Notes: a model not told the origin generated them from the letters alone. Positions 11,505 through 24,879 are shown, counted from the first letter of the stretch. The stretch: DNA of 64,000 nucleotides from Centroberyx gerrardi (GCF_048128805.1 NC_136017.1:18187307-18251306); one strand, 5' to 3'. Numbers and translations: made by a program.

Positions 11505-12514
11505 ACTGTCTGATGATTTTTAAACAGGTACAACTTTTAATTAGCAGTTGCTGATCCCCTCTGAACCCCACTACCACTGATAAATGTATCATTAAACAGT
11601 ACAGCTGTAAGACTGAGAAAATATTTCTCTTAGCCGTACAAGTGTCAGGCAAGGGTATAGATCCACCACGTTTTTGTTTTCACCCTTGCATCTTTACCTC
11701 ATGCTTAACGAAAGAAAGGACATGTTTTAAATTGCATCCAGAAACAGTGAGTTGTGCATTGTTTTCATGTATAACTCTAGTTCCAGCTGTACTGCACAAA
11801 TCAGACACAGTGCATTTACTTCTATTACTCAAGCAATGTGATGCACAAAATAAAATGATTTGCCACAGATGTTTGCAAAATTATTTTGAGTCACCAATTT
11901 CTAATGATGAAAGATGTTTTTTGTTCATATTTATATGTTTTTCTCATATTGTGTTGTTACTATATTTAAAACATATATTCACATATCCCTAAATATATTT
12001 ACCCAACTAATGACATATGATAAGACAAGATACAACTTTGATAATCACTGTGCGGAAATTATGCTTCTGCAACAGTAAATAGTAATAGGATACAGCAAAG
12101 AAAACAAGAATATAAATGGGAACATAGCAAATGAGGGTTAAATAAACATACACAATGACAACTACAACACTAGAACATGCAAAATAGAAATATATGAATG
12201 AAAGAATGAAAGGATATGGATTACAGCATTAAGAGGGTGTGCAAAACTGCAGCAGAACTTATTGAGAAAAAGAAATACATATATATATATACATATACAG
12301 TATATATGCAATAACAAATGAGAGGAAAATTACAATATGAGGAAAAACTATGTGAAATTACAGCATATATAGGTTGTGCAAAAAATGTGCTCATATTCAT
12401 ATTAAGAGGTCTACTAATAAGTAGATTGGTGTACTAATATGTAGATGTTGTAAAATGAAAAGAGAATACCTTAGATTTTGGTATGGAAATATAAGATATC
12501 TGATTCTCCAGTCT

Positions 12515-12585
12515 TATCAGATAGATAGATAGACACATACATACATACATACATACATGCATACATACATACTGTACATACATAG
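12515..12585. repeat. (GATA)n/(CATA)n compound microsatellite
   Basis: A short AGAT run is followed by an ATAC/CATA run with single interruptions (CATG, CTGT). Confidence 0.85.
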
Positions 12586-13880
12586 ATCTAGAAATTTTGT
12601 TCAAACCCATACCTATTAAGTAATCGCTCTTTACTGAAAACAAAGCAAATTTTCACTTTAACAGAACATTTTTATTTTTTTGTGCCCATGCTACACTTCT
12701 ATATTTGTTAATGAATATGGAGATACCACCTATCTGACAACCACTTATACTGGTTTCTCTACAGACCTGTACTCACCACCACAAATTCACTTTTATTTTG
12801 AAACCCTTGTATAAAAATCACCCAGACAGTGAAGCTTCAATTGATTGTTCGAAAACCTAACTCCCATTTCTAATGCTTTACCCAAACAGTCTCACCGAAA
12901 GCTGCATCAGAAACCAGTGTCATTGCAAACTGTATCTGCAACAAACCTGTTCAAACATGTGGAGGGAATGTTAAGTTAGATAACTGTAACAAATAACTCA
13001 AATAGGGAGCTGAAGTTGACGGAATTTCTGTCAGCACTTTACCCTATGTCAGTATGTGGGAGGTTACTTATAAGCAATCTAAAAAGCATATGGCTTTGAT
13101 TTTGAAATATGTTGTAGCAAGCACCAACACATCTCACAACACATCCATTCAGTATTATTTACATGAATGACAAAATTAGTTACCAAACTACACTACCCGG
13201 CAGCCTAGTCACGCTAGTTGGAGTGTTTCATCTCCTGCAAAGGAAACAAGCTACAGTAGCTAGCTTATTTCCCTGGATTTTTGTGATTTTTGTCAACTCA
13301 TACTTTAGTGAAGTCCCAAAGTGCATCTCAAGAGGTGAAAACCTAACCATGCACGACAGCATCTTCTCCCTACTCAGGTGGATCAACCCCACTATCAACA
13401 GTTGATGCATTCTATGTTGTAGTTCTCCATTGATACAAATAAAGTCTTTTCTGTAAGTTTCTACACCTAAACTAAACTGCAAATTGTCTAAAAGCTTGCG
13501 CTAGGTAGTGTGCTGAGAGGTGAATCTCAACACCATTCACTACTTTGTTCTGCGGTCATTGGAAAATTGTGTGAAAAGGCTTCAACCTACACATGTGCTT
13601 CAGCTCCCTATTTATCCATGATAGTAGCTAACATCCATCCAGCTATTATTTTTTTGCATTTGCCTGGTTGCTAGCTAGTTCGCTAGCCTTAACTGGATAG
13701 CTAATAGCAAAATAAACATAAATGTAGTAATAGTGGCGATGGGCATTTTTTCAAAGAACAGATTGAAAAATTACATTATTTATTTTTTATAACACACACA
13801 GCATAGTCTATAACAACATGTACAATGTTACATATTTAACTCTGTCCTCTCATCCTTTGAATGTGAATTGTGAGTGAATT

Positions 13881-14019
13881 GCCTTCCAAAGATGAAAAGC
13901 ACTTCAAGATGAGAAGGGACTATGAGGAGCAACCATCTCCAAGCCCAAACTATGGTGAACATGAGCATTGCCTTTCCAAGATGAAAAGCACTCCATGATG
14001 AGAAGGGACGATGAGGAGC
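13881..14019. repeat. Pair of about 50-bp direct repeats
   Basis: The segments 13881-13930 and 13970-14019 both read 'gatgaaaagcac' then 'gatgagaagggac.atgagg' with few differences. They are 89 bp apart start to start, so this is a local tandem-type duplication with a spacer. Confidence 0.75.
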
Positions 14020-15027
14020 TATGCAGATGCGACAGCTGTAGTCTACATTTAGTGTCTTTATTATTATGTTGGGCCAGCTATATTGAGTGCAAAACATCAA
14101 AGCAATGACCACTTATCACCAAAGGTGTTGCCAAAATCAAGAAAAACAAGTCAGCATCACTTTATTATCACTTTAACTAACTAGCACAAAAAGGTTCAGC
14201 AATGGAATGGCTAAAGCAGACATGGTTAACGAAAATAAATAAATAATCTACTTACTTGTGACAAAGTATGTTCTGCAAACACTGTGATGATTTGAAGGCT
14301 ACCAGTTGTTAATATTGTTATGTTTTGGTGAAAAGTGTGGCTTTTTCTGTACTAGACAGATGTAAGTAAAAGTGACACATCCTTTTTAAGAGTGTAGCAC
14401 GTGTTGTCATGGAGTGACAGTGAGGCAAAATAATAGTCTGGGAGGATGTTTGGATTTACAGAGGAGCTGCTGTTATGTCACCAAACTTCATTCATCAGAC
14501 TTCATTCATCACGTTCAGCTGCTAAATAGAGGCATACATTCCTCTCAACCCTAACCCTAACCTAGCAGAGGTCAAACTGCAAGAATGCAAAGAGGAACTA
14601 TTACATGTATTAACACTAAACTAATGACATGTATCTAACCTAAGTGAGACAATTAGTTCCACCATCTTTGAACCATCATGTTCAAATTAAAATTGACAGG
14701 TTCACCACGTACAGCACAGCAAAATAATTACCCATTATTTATGGATCTGCTTATACAGCTGTATTTTACCTGTTAATAAAGATGTTTGCCAAAAAGTGTA
14801 CTGTATGTGTAATGCTGCCATCAATATGTGCCATGACACTGTGCTAATGTGAGAATTTCTTTTTTTCTCCCATTGAAAAGGCACAATAGCAGGGACCAAT
14901 TACATCTGCACACAATGGTCAATAACAATCTGGTGACTGTGTGTCAGTATACTAGTGCCCCTATATCATACTGTCCAGTCAGGGCTTTACACAATGGATA
15001 TGGAGATTCTTTGGATGTTAATCCATG

Positions 15028-15035
15028 TATAAAAG
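15028..15035 (+). promoter_or_regulatory. TATA box of crystallin D
   Basis: TATAAAAG lies 76 bp before the start codon. I found no TGACTCA at the spacing seen in A, B and C, so D's promoter differs from its relatives even though its exons are close to A's. Confidence 0.65.
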
Positions 15036-15111
15036 TACCCAATGCAGTGCATTAGCTGCACTGTTACTGGCTGAATATCATTTTACATTCATCCATACGC
15101 AACATCTCGTC

Positions 15112-17230
15112 ATGACCATGGGCAAGGTAAGCTAAGCACTGGAAATTTAAATTAAACCTTTAATGATAATAGTAGTTCTATAGAGGCTTAGAAGTTGTGT
15201 TGCAAATCTCCCAGCGAGTAAAACAACTTTGGTTGAGGTTATGGTTAAGGTTAGATTATGGTTATGGTTAGGCAACTAAAAGAACTTGGTTAAGGTTAGG
15301 GAAAGGCTTTGGTCATGGTTAAATAAGTACAAATTTTGTTAAAAATTACAATTTGACTTACGATAGAAATCCTCTTCCTCTGTACAAGCTGGGATTCAAA
15401 CCCTGGTCACCAGCATTGAAGGCAAATGCATACGTCCTTTGACCATTCCAACCACACTGTTACTTTCTACTGCACTATTTCAATGTGAGACTACTTCCTG
15501 TTTATAGTCGTGCCTCCTTCATGTAACCCTTTCGTTCTGGGAACACATAATTATCTCTCAGCAACTAATGTTAATGTTAACATGTGGTTACTAACCATTA
15601 CTTTTGCTAATGTTTGCTTCTACTAGATACGTTAGCTAGTGTGCAAATCACTAAATCAGATTCATCTGTGGTGAAATCATCATATGATCAGTTCCCAGTC
15701 AAAAACAGCACAGAAATTAACCATGTCTACTCAGTTCTGCACAGAAATTAACCATGTGCACACAGTTCTGTTAAAAAGGCAGTCATAGGCTACAATGTGA
15801 AATGCAATCAGCTGTTCACAGCCGTTCTCAGTCCAAGAGCTGAGGACCTCCAATATGGCCACCTGAGGATGCATTCCATCACCTGTAAGTCCTCTATAAT
15901 GGGGTTCAATAAATATTCAATAATGAAATTATTTTCTTTTATCCTTCACAGATCATCTTCTACGAGGACAGGAACTTCCAGGGTCGCTCCTATGAGACCA
16001 GCAGTGACTGTCCTGAGCTGACCTCTTACCTGAGCAGGTGTAACTCCTGCAGGGTGGAGAGCGGCTACTTCATGGTCTATGAGAGGCCAAACTTCATGGG
16101 AAACCAGTACTTTGTCAGGAGAGGAGAGTACTCTGACTACGAGCGTATGGGCATGACTGACTGCATCAGGTCCTGCCGTACGATCCCCATGGTAATCCAA
16201 AAGCCTTCAGATCTAATCATATCATGGAATAGGTAGACAAAGTTTAAGAGAATGCTAACCAACCCTGTTTGTTCTCCAATTGTTGGAATCATTATAATTA
16301 TTATTCTTGAAGGAAAAATTCATCCTAAAACACTTTAGTGCTTAATAACAGCTATTGGTGATGTACCTTGCATTTCTGGGCCCATCTGGTTGCTGGTGGT
16401 GTATATTTCCATGTTTATGTTAATCATAAATGGTTTTGGTGCCAGTCCCTCAGAATCAAAGAGCAAGAACTTCTTTCTAGAGTCACCATTTTGCACTGAC
16501 AAAAATCATACAAGGAGATATCCATCATAGAGGAGGTAGAGATGGCAATTTCTTCACCTACAGTAACCTCAACAGATAACAGTTCACAATAATAATAGTT
16601 ATGTTTTGAGTAAGGGACATGGCCACAACTATAGCCAGCCGTGCCAATGTTCACAAACTAGTTGGCTAGCTAGCTAAATTTGTAGGCCCATATGTCCACC
16701 TTTGATTGAAAACAACAAGTTCACACCCCTTCTCTGGGTTTTGTCAAAAGGCATTCAGGGAAACATAGGAAATCACTAACTGAAGTAGAAGTAGACATGA
16801 CAGGTTGAGAGAAAGTGGGTACACCAAAAAAGTAAATTACAACACTTCATCACAAAATGTACTGAATGTCATAAATTGATGATTTCTGACAGTGCAAGAG
16901 TATCCAAGAGGGGATTTTTCCTTTAGCTCATGGTGCATATGTATCCCTTTGCAGCACAGGGGAGAGTTCAGGATTAGGATTTACGAGAGGGAGAACTTTG
17001 AAGGCCAGATGCACGAGCTGATGGACGACTGCGACAACATGATGGATCGTTTCCGCATGTCTGACTGCCAGTCTTGCAACGTGATGGACGGCCACTGGTT
17101 GATGTACGAGCAGCCCAGCTACAGAGGCAGAATGATGTACCTGAGGCCAGGAGAGTACAGGAACCTCAGAGAGATGGGAATGGACAACATGCGGTTCAGC
17201 TCCATCAGACGCATCATGGATTCCTGTTAA
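15112..17230 (+). CDS. Gamma-M crystallin D, close relative of A (176 aa)
   Basis: Coding exons: 15112-15126 (MTMGK), 15952-16191 (80 codons, ends RSCRTIPM) and 16955-17230 (91 codons plus stop, ends RRIMDSC). Junctions are GT-AG; AATAAA lies at 17270-17275. The MTMG start, the run [20 protein letters not shown] and most of exon 3 match gene A. Bases 17003-17191 are identical to the reverse complement of 2512-2700 in A, while the first part of exon 3 differs. Met is 20 of 176; one canonical tryptophan (GHWLMYEQ) is kept. Compared with A the N-terminal domain is three residues shorter near the end of motif 2. Intron 1 contains a fish 'ggttaaggttagg' repeat and intron 2 contains copy 2 of the 8480 repeat. 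Confidence 0.94.
15215..15500. repeat. Interspersed repeat with GGTTAAGG/GGTTATGG arrays
   Basis: Imperfect 'ggttaaggttagg' repeats are followed by 'gggattcaaaccctggtcaccagcattgaaggcaaatgc'-like sequence broken by substitutions. This is a common fish repeat pattern from memory. It lies in intron 1 of crystallin D. Confidence 0.45.
16470..16930. repeat. Interspersed repeat, copy 2 (first copy at 8480-8870)
   Basis: Shares ordered blocks with 8480-8870, including 'taactgaagtagaagtagac' and 'acttcatcacaaaatg'. It fills much of intron 2 of crystallin D and ends just before exon 3. Confidence 0.6.
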
Positions 17231-17279
17231 TTCATGATTTTTTGTGAACATTTAATTTGTTTCGTTTTTAATAAAGGCT

Positions 17280-18300
17280 TGTGCATGAAACATCAAGTTT
17301 GAATTGAATTTGTAAGTAACTACAATAAAATACTCATGATGCAGATGATAACATTTAGTGTATTACAGTTTCAGGTTTTTATAATGCATGATATACCCAT
17401 TACCCTTCTAAAGTGTTGTTTCTTTCCAGTAATAAATAGTTATTTTATCCATCTGGACTGGAGACAGTCTCTATAGACTGCTATTGAAATTTTTGACCGG
17501 GTGGGACGAAAGTCTGCTAACTATCCAATTAATGCGACCACCCTGTTCTTTCATTTAGACATACATAATTGTATGGATTTGCTCCCACCACATAACAAAA
17601 ACTGAGAAAGTGATCCCAGAAATGTCAAAAATGGCAGCATACACTGTAAACACATTACTCTTAACATCTTAATAATCCTCAAAATACACTTAAGTTTTAT
17701 TTTCAGCATTACATGATCTTAAATCCATCAAAACACCTTTGTGGTAATTGGTTAAACATATAATTTTGAAATGTAAGGCTTGGTTCACACCAGACGCAGA
17801 ACGGACAGGGAGCGGAAGATGTGCACATGAGTCACATCAGGGCTGTTCACACCACAAGTGTATTTCTACACGCGGTCCTGCCGCCTTCCCTGAGTAAAAA
17901 ATGCAGTACATGGAGGTGAAATGTCCCATGAAAACAAACTATACTTAAATTGTGCTCCTTTTTTGGGGAAGCCTACTGTTCTTTTTATGGCATTTCTGCT
18001 GCATTACATAGTGTATAGTAGAAAGATAAAGATAGGAGAATTCACTGGTTGGAGTTAGGTAGATTCTGCCTGGGTGCATACATTTCTATAGGCCTCCTCC
18101 TTATAACTGACTGATGTTAATTCTCTACTCATTACCTATAGTACACCTGCTTTCTATGATTTGTATATATTTTGGGTTTATAATATATATGATTTCTATA
18201 AGTTTAACAGTATGAATGTGGCCGCTTTTGTAGTATGAAACTTGGAAGCCCTATATGTGACTATGGTTTTATGTTTTATCTTAACTTTGCTTTTATCACC
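17280..18300. other. Intergenic stretch before the L1, no gene seen
   Basis: No coding region. Around 17770-17880 the phrase 'ggttcacaccagacgc' and 'ctgttcacaccacaag' suggests an old DNA-transposon fragment; ends are not resolved. Confidence 0.4.
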
Positions 18301-21300
18301 TTTTTTTTTTTTTTTAAACATATATTTATTGATTTTATACATTTAACATATTGTACATACAAAACTGAACCTTCCCCCAAATCAAACATATGGCAGTATA
18401 TAAATAATAATAAAATATCACTTGAAAATAATTAATTAGCTAATAATCAAGTTAAAAAGGACAAAGATTTACAATGAAAAGAAAAATTAACTAAGTAAAT
18501 AAATAAATTGAATAGAAAAAATAAATTAAGAATACAGTCACAACATAGAGCAGCGTACAGCACACATTCCTCACAATAGATTAGTTATTTTCACTGTAAC
18601 TTCACACTTCCAATGCCTCTTCAATGTCACCATTTTTAACAAATTCCAAAAACATCTCCCAGATGTTATAAAACTCAGAAGCTTTCTTCCTAACTATATA
18701 AGTGAGTTAATCAAGAGCCAAACTTGATGTTAAGTTTTTCAACCAGTGGCCTAGAGAGGGGCAACTCACATTCTTCCAACACAGGGCAATCGAGCGCCTG
18801 GCTTGTAGTAGACATAGGTCAACCATTTTTCTTTCCCTATTAGATAGAGAACACTTGTCTGGATAAATGCTTAGTATACACAGTTTAGGACTTAGAGGTA
18901 ATGGAGAAAAGGTAATTTGAGAGATATAATGTATCACCGAACTCGAATCTCTCCACATTCCCACAAGCAGTGATACAAAGTACCTTGATAAATATTGCAC
19001 TTATAACACTGGTCAGTAATATTAGGATCAAATTTATTTAACTTCACCTGGGTGATGTACGTTATCATTATCCAATTATATTGTATTAATCTCAGTCGGG
19101 TATTGATGGTTTGTGTTTGTACCTTTGAACATATTAAACTCCATTCATACTCTAAGATGTCCTCTTGTAAATCTTGTATCCACTCCTGTCTCTTACTTTC
19201 AGAGTTGTCTTTATGGTTTTCCACCATTATATTATATAATTGAGTAACCCGTCCTTTACTGAAACAATTTCCTGTGGAAAATATCTCCAGTGTGGACATC
19301 GGAGGTTGTTGCACTGAATTCTTTAAGCGTGCCCGAATAAAACTTCTAAGTTGCAAATACTTGAAGAAGTGTTTCTGTGGCAAGTCATACTTCACTTTCA
19401 GCTCGTCAAATGACATTAGATTGTTGTCCTCATAGAGATCCAGTAGTTTAACTATGCCCTTACTTAACCATGTTTTAAATCCCATGTCATTTTTAGCCGG
19501 GCTGAAGTGTTCATTGCCCCAAATCAGTGAAAAACAAGACAACACCGGGGAGTCGCCCAGATATTTATGTACTTCATGCCAGACAACAATAGTATTTTTC
19601 ACAAAAGGATTAACTGTGTTTTTCCTTAATTTCTTAAAGGGAGCAGAGTATAAAAAGCTATCCAGCGCCAAACCCCTTGAGGGCAACAATTCAATTTGTA
19701 ACCAGGGCAGAGCAACTTCTTTAGAAAACCAAAACATTGCAGCCCTCAACTGGGCAGCCCAGTAGTACCACTGTAAATTTGGTAGTTGTAACCCTCCCCT
19801 ATCGTAAGGCAGATACAAAAGAGAGAGTCTAAGTCTTGGCTTCCTGTTATTCCAAATAAAATTTGAAAGCAGCTTTCTGACTTTTGGGAAAAATGAAGGT
19901 GGAGGAGCCAATGGAATCGATTGGAAAACATAAAAATTTAGGTAATATATTCATCTTAATTATATTTATTCTTCGCATTATAGACAGAGGCGTCCATCTT
20001 GTGACATCTTCCGACACTTTAGCTAAGATGGGCTCATAGTTAGTTGAACTAAGGGTGCTTATCTCTGGTGTTATTTTAATACCCAGATAGATAAAACCTT
20101 CCACAGCGTTTACAAATGGGTGGGGTATTGTTGGTTTTCTTCTCTCTTGTTCATTTAGAAACATAATAGATGATTTATCTTTGTTCACCTTAAAACCAGA
20201 GTTGACTGATCAACTTTAAGAGGGATGGTATTGATTTTCCAAGATCTGATAAAAACACAATGGTATCATCTGCATACAACGTGATATGATGTTCTAGGTC
20301 CCCTGTTTTAATACCACAAATTGAAGGGTGTGATCTTATTGCTATTGCCAACGGTTCCATGGCTATTACAAAAAGTAAAGGTGAAATTGGTGAGCCTTGT
20401 CTCGAGCCGCGAAAGAGCTTAAACGGTTGTGAAATCAAAGTATTTGTAGATACTTCTGCAGATGAATCAACAAACAGAATTTCAACCCATCTATGAAAGT
20501 AGTCACCAAACCCAAAACGCTTAAGCACCTCCAGTAGATAGGGCCATTCGACTCTGTCGAACGCCTTCTCCACATCAAGTGACAAGATGGCAGTGTCAGG
20601 GGACCCTTCCTATACATGGACTATATTGAGTACCCTCCTCACATTGTGGAACCCCTGACGATTTTTAACAAAGCTGTTTTGATCTGCATGTATCACGGGT
20701 GGCAGGACCCTATCAAGTCTCATAGCCAAGGCTTTAGCAATGTTCTTTGCATCAAAAGTGAGATCGGTCTGTAGGAGCCACATTCTGTTGGCGGTTTACC
20801 TGGCTTTAGAATAAGAGTGATCAGGGCACTTCGTAGCAAAGGAGGAAGGTAACCTTGTTCGAAGGATTCCGCATACACATCTAACAATGGGGCTATTAGT
20901 TTTTCTCTAAATAATTTATAAATGTCTATTGGGAGCCCATCGGGTCCTGACGCTTTACCGCCTTTCATGTTAAGAATGGCGTTGGAAACATCCTCTAAAT
21001 CCAGTTCCCTGTCCAGCTCAAGTTTTGTGTCTTCAGAGATCCAGGGAATGTCTAGTCTATCTAGAAAAATGTTCTAGTTTACTGAATTTATTGGATATTC
21101 CGACTGATAGAGGGCCTTATAGAACGAAACGAAAGCATGGTTAATTTCCAATGGATCTGTAGTTATTTCCCCCTGTTCATTCCTAATTGCATTTATGGCT
21201 CTTTCTGAGTTAAGTTTCTCAATTTGCCAGGCTAGCAATTTACCAGGTTTTTCACCCTGGTCATAGAAAGTTTGCTTAAGCCTTATTAGACTGTTTTCAG

Positions 21301-24130
21301 CTTTTAGTGTGGAAAGCTCCTCATATTCAGCTTTAAGGGCAAATAGTTCTTGTTTTGTTTGTACTGAATCATCAAGGCTAGCCACTCTCTCCAATTCTCT
21401 GATTTCCGAGTCCAACTCGTTCATTTTCTGTTTGAATTTATTAGATTTGGAACTAGTGAAACTAATCATTTGCCCTGTGGATATATGCTTTAAAAGCCTC
21501 CCACCTGGTGGCCGCAGATGTCTGATCCATATTTATTGCAAAGTAAACTATATTATATATCTATATGCTCCCCCACAAATTTTATGAAGTCAGAATCCTG
21601 TTACCATTTAGGGTGCAAGCGCCATCTAGAGGAACCTTTGATTAACTGCGAATCTTTGTAAAATAGTGAGGTGGGGGAATGATCTGACAAAACAATGCTA
21701 TCATATATGCAGCTAGCTATATTGGGTAGCAGAGAAGTGGAGATTAAAAAATAATCTATACGAGAATAGGTTTTAAATGATGATGAATAACATGAGTATT
21801 CCCTTTTAATTGGGTTTTGCATCCTCCATGGGTCGCAAAGGTTCAGTTCCTTCATGAATTGTTGTATTTTCTTTCTACTTCGAGAATGAAAGGTATCCAA
21901 CCTCGATGAACGATCAAGCATCGGGGTCTAGAGTGCAGTTAAAATCGCCTGCTATCATTACTTTACCTGGAAGGGAGGCAATCAGTAAAAATAGATTCTC
22001 AAAAAATTAGGGATTGTCATCATTTGGACCATAGACATTAACCAAATTGATGTTTTCTCTCAAAAGGGTGCCCTGTACCACCAAATACCTACCAGCTTTA
22101 TCAGAAATAATATTATTCACTTGAAATGGCACAGACTTGTGAACCAACACCATAACCCCTCTAGAGTGAGAAGAAAAACATGATGCCAGTTCCTGGCCCG
22201 GCCATCTCCTTCGTACCTTCAGTAAGTCGTCCCTAAGTAAATGAGTGTCTTGGATAAAAACAATAGATGAATCAAGCTGCTTAAGCCTAGTAATAACCTG
22301 TTTCAACTTAGTCATTTTAACCATCCCCCTTACATTCCAAGAGGTGAATTTTAGTTCCTTATTTGAAGTAATCTTAAACTAATGTTAAACCAGGTTGTAC
22401 AGCATATTATCAGCTCTATACTGTAAACAAACCTGTTGCTTCGTTGTGGAAGTTACCTTAAAAATGTGCCATCGTACGGAGTTATATTGTGAGAAATACA
22501 GACAGACAAATAGAATAACGAAATTTTGCCATAAACAAATCCCCTTAGCTGTCGTCCCGAACAGGACAGCCTCTCGCACCCTCCCAGCCTCCCCCTTATC
22601 TTGGGGTGTGATTAAGTGCACAAACTGATCCAGTGCAAGCAAGAGAGCAGATAAACCAAACTAAGCTATCGGTATATTAATACACTAAAATAAACAAAAC
22701 AAACGAGACAATTGTGTCTCCTGGCACCAAATCGATATTTTCACGGACAAGCATTTATGAAATAATCAAAGTAGTCTCTCTTGTGGTATAGGTCTACTCC
22801 AGGGACACCGGCCGTATAGAGTGCCTGTCCACTTCTCACAAAGATTATAGGTAACAGCTATTAGGGTGAACGTCGAAACGTGCACCTCACTGTTAATCTT
22901 AATGAAAATATCGGCCATCATACGATAAGCTAACACCATAATAACTCGGTATAAGTAAAAATTAGGAAAACAACAATAAAGAGGTGAAAACGTTACCCTT
23001 TGCATTTGTAGGTTCACCTATTAGTCAGCAGGTCAAACAATGTCACTTCTTGCATGGCGCTAGATATTAGTGCTATTCTCAATAGTTCCAATTTAGCTCC
23101 TCTGTGTGACTTCTGTGCGTTGTATGCCCTGAACACACTTCTCAGTGTCTGCTGGGGATTCAAACTCACGTGGTTGTCCATCAATCGTCAGACGAAGCTT
23201 GGCTGGGTACACTATTCCATAGCGAATGTTCAGGGATCTCAGTTGTTGTTTTACCCCGTCGAAACGCCTCCTCTGGTGCAGCTCTGCCGATAGGTCCGGG
23301 AAGAACATGACCTCTTGTTCGCCGCACAGTACCTTGCCTTTGGCCCTGGCTGCTCGCATTACTCAGACTTTATCTTGGAAGTTCAAAAACTTCATAATGA
23401 GGACTCTTGGTGGGGGGGTTCGATTGGATTGTGCCCGACTGGGGAGCCTGTGTGCTCTCTCGATGGTGGTGTAGGAAAGGTTGCAGGTCCCAGTGCTTCA
23501 GGTAGCCATTTCTCGAGAAAAGTGATTGCATCGTTCTTTTCCACTTTTTCGGGCAAGTTAACCAGTCTAAGGTTGGATCTCCGCGAGCGGTTTTCGAGCT
23601 TGTCAAGCTTGTATGTAAGGAGAGCCACTTGTTTAACTAGCGCTTCAGTCTTGCCTTTCTCTGAGTTAACTATGTCCTCGACATTGCTAATACGCTCTTC
23701 TGCCTCATCCATGCGACCAGAGAAGTCTCGCACATCCCTCTTAACATCTTGAATTGCATTCAGGACTCCATCAATCTTTGTGGCAAAGTCACTTCTCATC
23801 ATGTCCAGTCTTTGAATAACATCCAAGTTTTGAGCCATTTCAACAATCAGCACTTCTGACTGGAGGGAAGGGCTAGTGTCACCTGTTGAGCTAGCGAGGC
23901 TGCTAGCTTCCAACTCGTCGTCCTCCTCGATCGGGAAATAGTCCGCTTTATTCTTGTTCTTTGCCTTTCTCAACGGCATATTAACGATTGTGTACACTGC
24001 AAAGTTATTACAAACGATTGGTATTCGTGTCCGTACACTTAAAGGATATTGTACAGGAATTTAATCGAGTATCGCCAGGAGCTCACAAAAAGACGTGTGC
24101 CTAGTTCAGAGCCATAACCACGCCCCCGGA
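18301..24130 (-). mobile_element. Near full-length, decayed L1-clade LINE
   Basis: About 5.8 kb in minus orientation, with a poly-T run at 18301-18315 marking the 3' poly(A) tail. ORF1 starts near 23979 (MPLRKAKNKNK), has a coiled-coil region (QDVKRDVRDFSGRMDEAEER) and continues after a frame break to about 23093 with an L1 ORF1-like C-terminal domain. ORF2 starts near 22360 with the endonuclease motif FTSWNVRGM, then IVFIQDTHLL and VNVYGPNDD (22007-22324). The reverse transcriptase has ASGPDGLPIDIY (20900s), SLDVEKAFDRVEWPYLL, GSRQGSPISPLLF and YADDTIVF (20190-20585). The C-terminal part (18934-19911) is RNase/zinc-knuckle-like, with CYKCNIYQGTLYHCLWEC. At least six frame breaks make it inactive. 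It separates crystallins D and E. Confidence 0.9.
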
Positions 24131-24132
24131 AC

Positions 24133-24560
24133 ATGGAAATCTATAAGGGCAGCATCACCCTCTGTTTCTCAGGTGCAAAAGTCCTGGATATAAATGAGCA
24201 CATCCCAGGTTTGATTGACTTATACCCAAGTGTGCACGTTGTTATTGTTCATGTTGGCACTAATAGCACCAGGCTCAGACAATCTGAGAACCTACATGAC
24301 TATTTTGAGGTCATTGTTGAAACAGTTTGGGTCTCGGGAGGCTGTTTCATCTGTCTGGCCCTATCCCGACCTGTGGTCACTGCATTTTGTTGGTGGTTGT
24401 TCAGACAGTAAACCTGGTGTTTCATTCCAACTTGGTGCATCTTGATACCCCTGTGAACTTTGCAGTGATCAATGTTAGATCTCTGTCCAATAAGACATTT
24501 ATCTTACATGACTTTTATTTCTCTAAACTTCTTCTTTCCTCTAGTGGCACCGGAATCGGT
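24133..24560 (+). mobile_element. Fragment of an L2/CR1-type LINE: ORF1 esterase end and ORF2 start
   Basis: 24133-24330 encodes VLDINEHIPGLIDLYPSVH and VIVHVGTNST, matching the SGNH-esterase domain that some CR1/L2-group LINEs carry in ORF1 (family motif VGTNDT). A broken frame at about 24447-24530 reads NFAVINVRSLSNKTFIL, the usual opening of the CR1/L2 ORF2 endonuclease. Reverse transcriptase is absent. It abuts the 5' end of the L1. Confidence 0.65.
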
Positions 24561-24879
24561 AAAATCCTAAAGATACCCAGCCCTAATCACAAAAGACCAA
24601 ATGCTCAGCTGTCAGAATGTAGTTAGGGATATTTCTCAGACATGATTTCCAAAAATAGTCATAACTCAAGGGTACTGTTCAAGGTTATTGACTATGCTAA
24701 CATCACCTATTTAACAGAGCGATTATACAGCTGTAAACTATGGTGCCAGCAATGAAATCAACAAGAGCTAAGTATGACACCAATGTATGAATAGTGCAAG
24801 CTAGTGCTAACAGCTAATGGGCTAACATTAGTCTGCTACTTTTCCTACCTAGAATTTTGTAGTATGGGTTTGCGAGATA

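Larger units (their letters stand above)
11600..15000. other. Intergenic C-D, no gene seen
   Basis: AT-rich, with no convincing coding region. It contains an ATAC/GATA microsatellite at 12515-12585 and a pair of roughly 50-bp direct repeats at 13881-13930 and 13970-14019. Short open frames have no recognisable protein features. Confidence 0.5.

Noticed and set aside
12434-12643. Possible small Cys/Tyr-rich protein on the minus strand
   Set aside because: Its CMHVCMYVCM stretch is coded by the CATA microsatellite.
23054-23752. Several plus-strand frames of 80-145 residues
   Set aside because: Antisense to L1 ORF1; the minus-strand frames carry the recognisable coiled coil and C-terminal domain.
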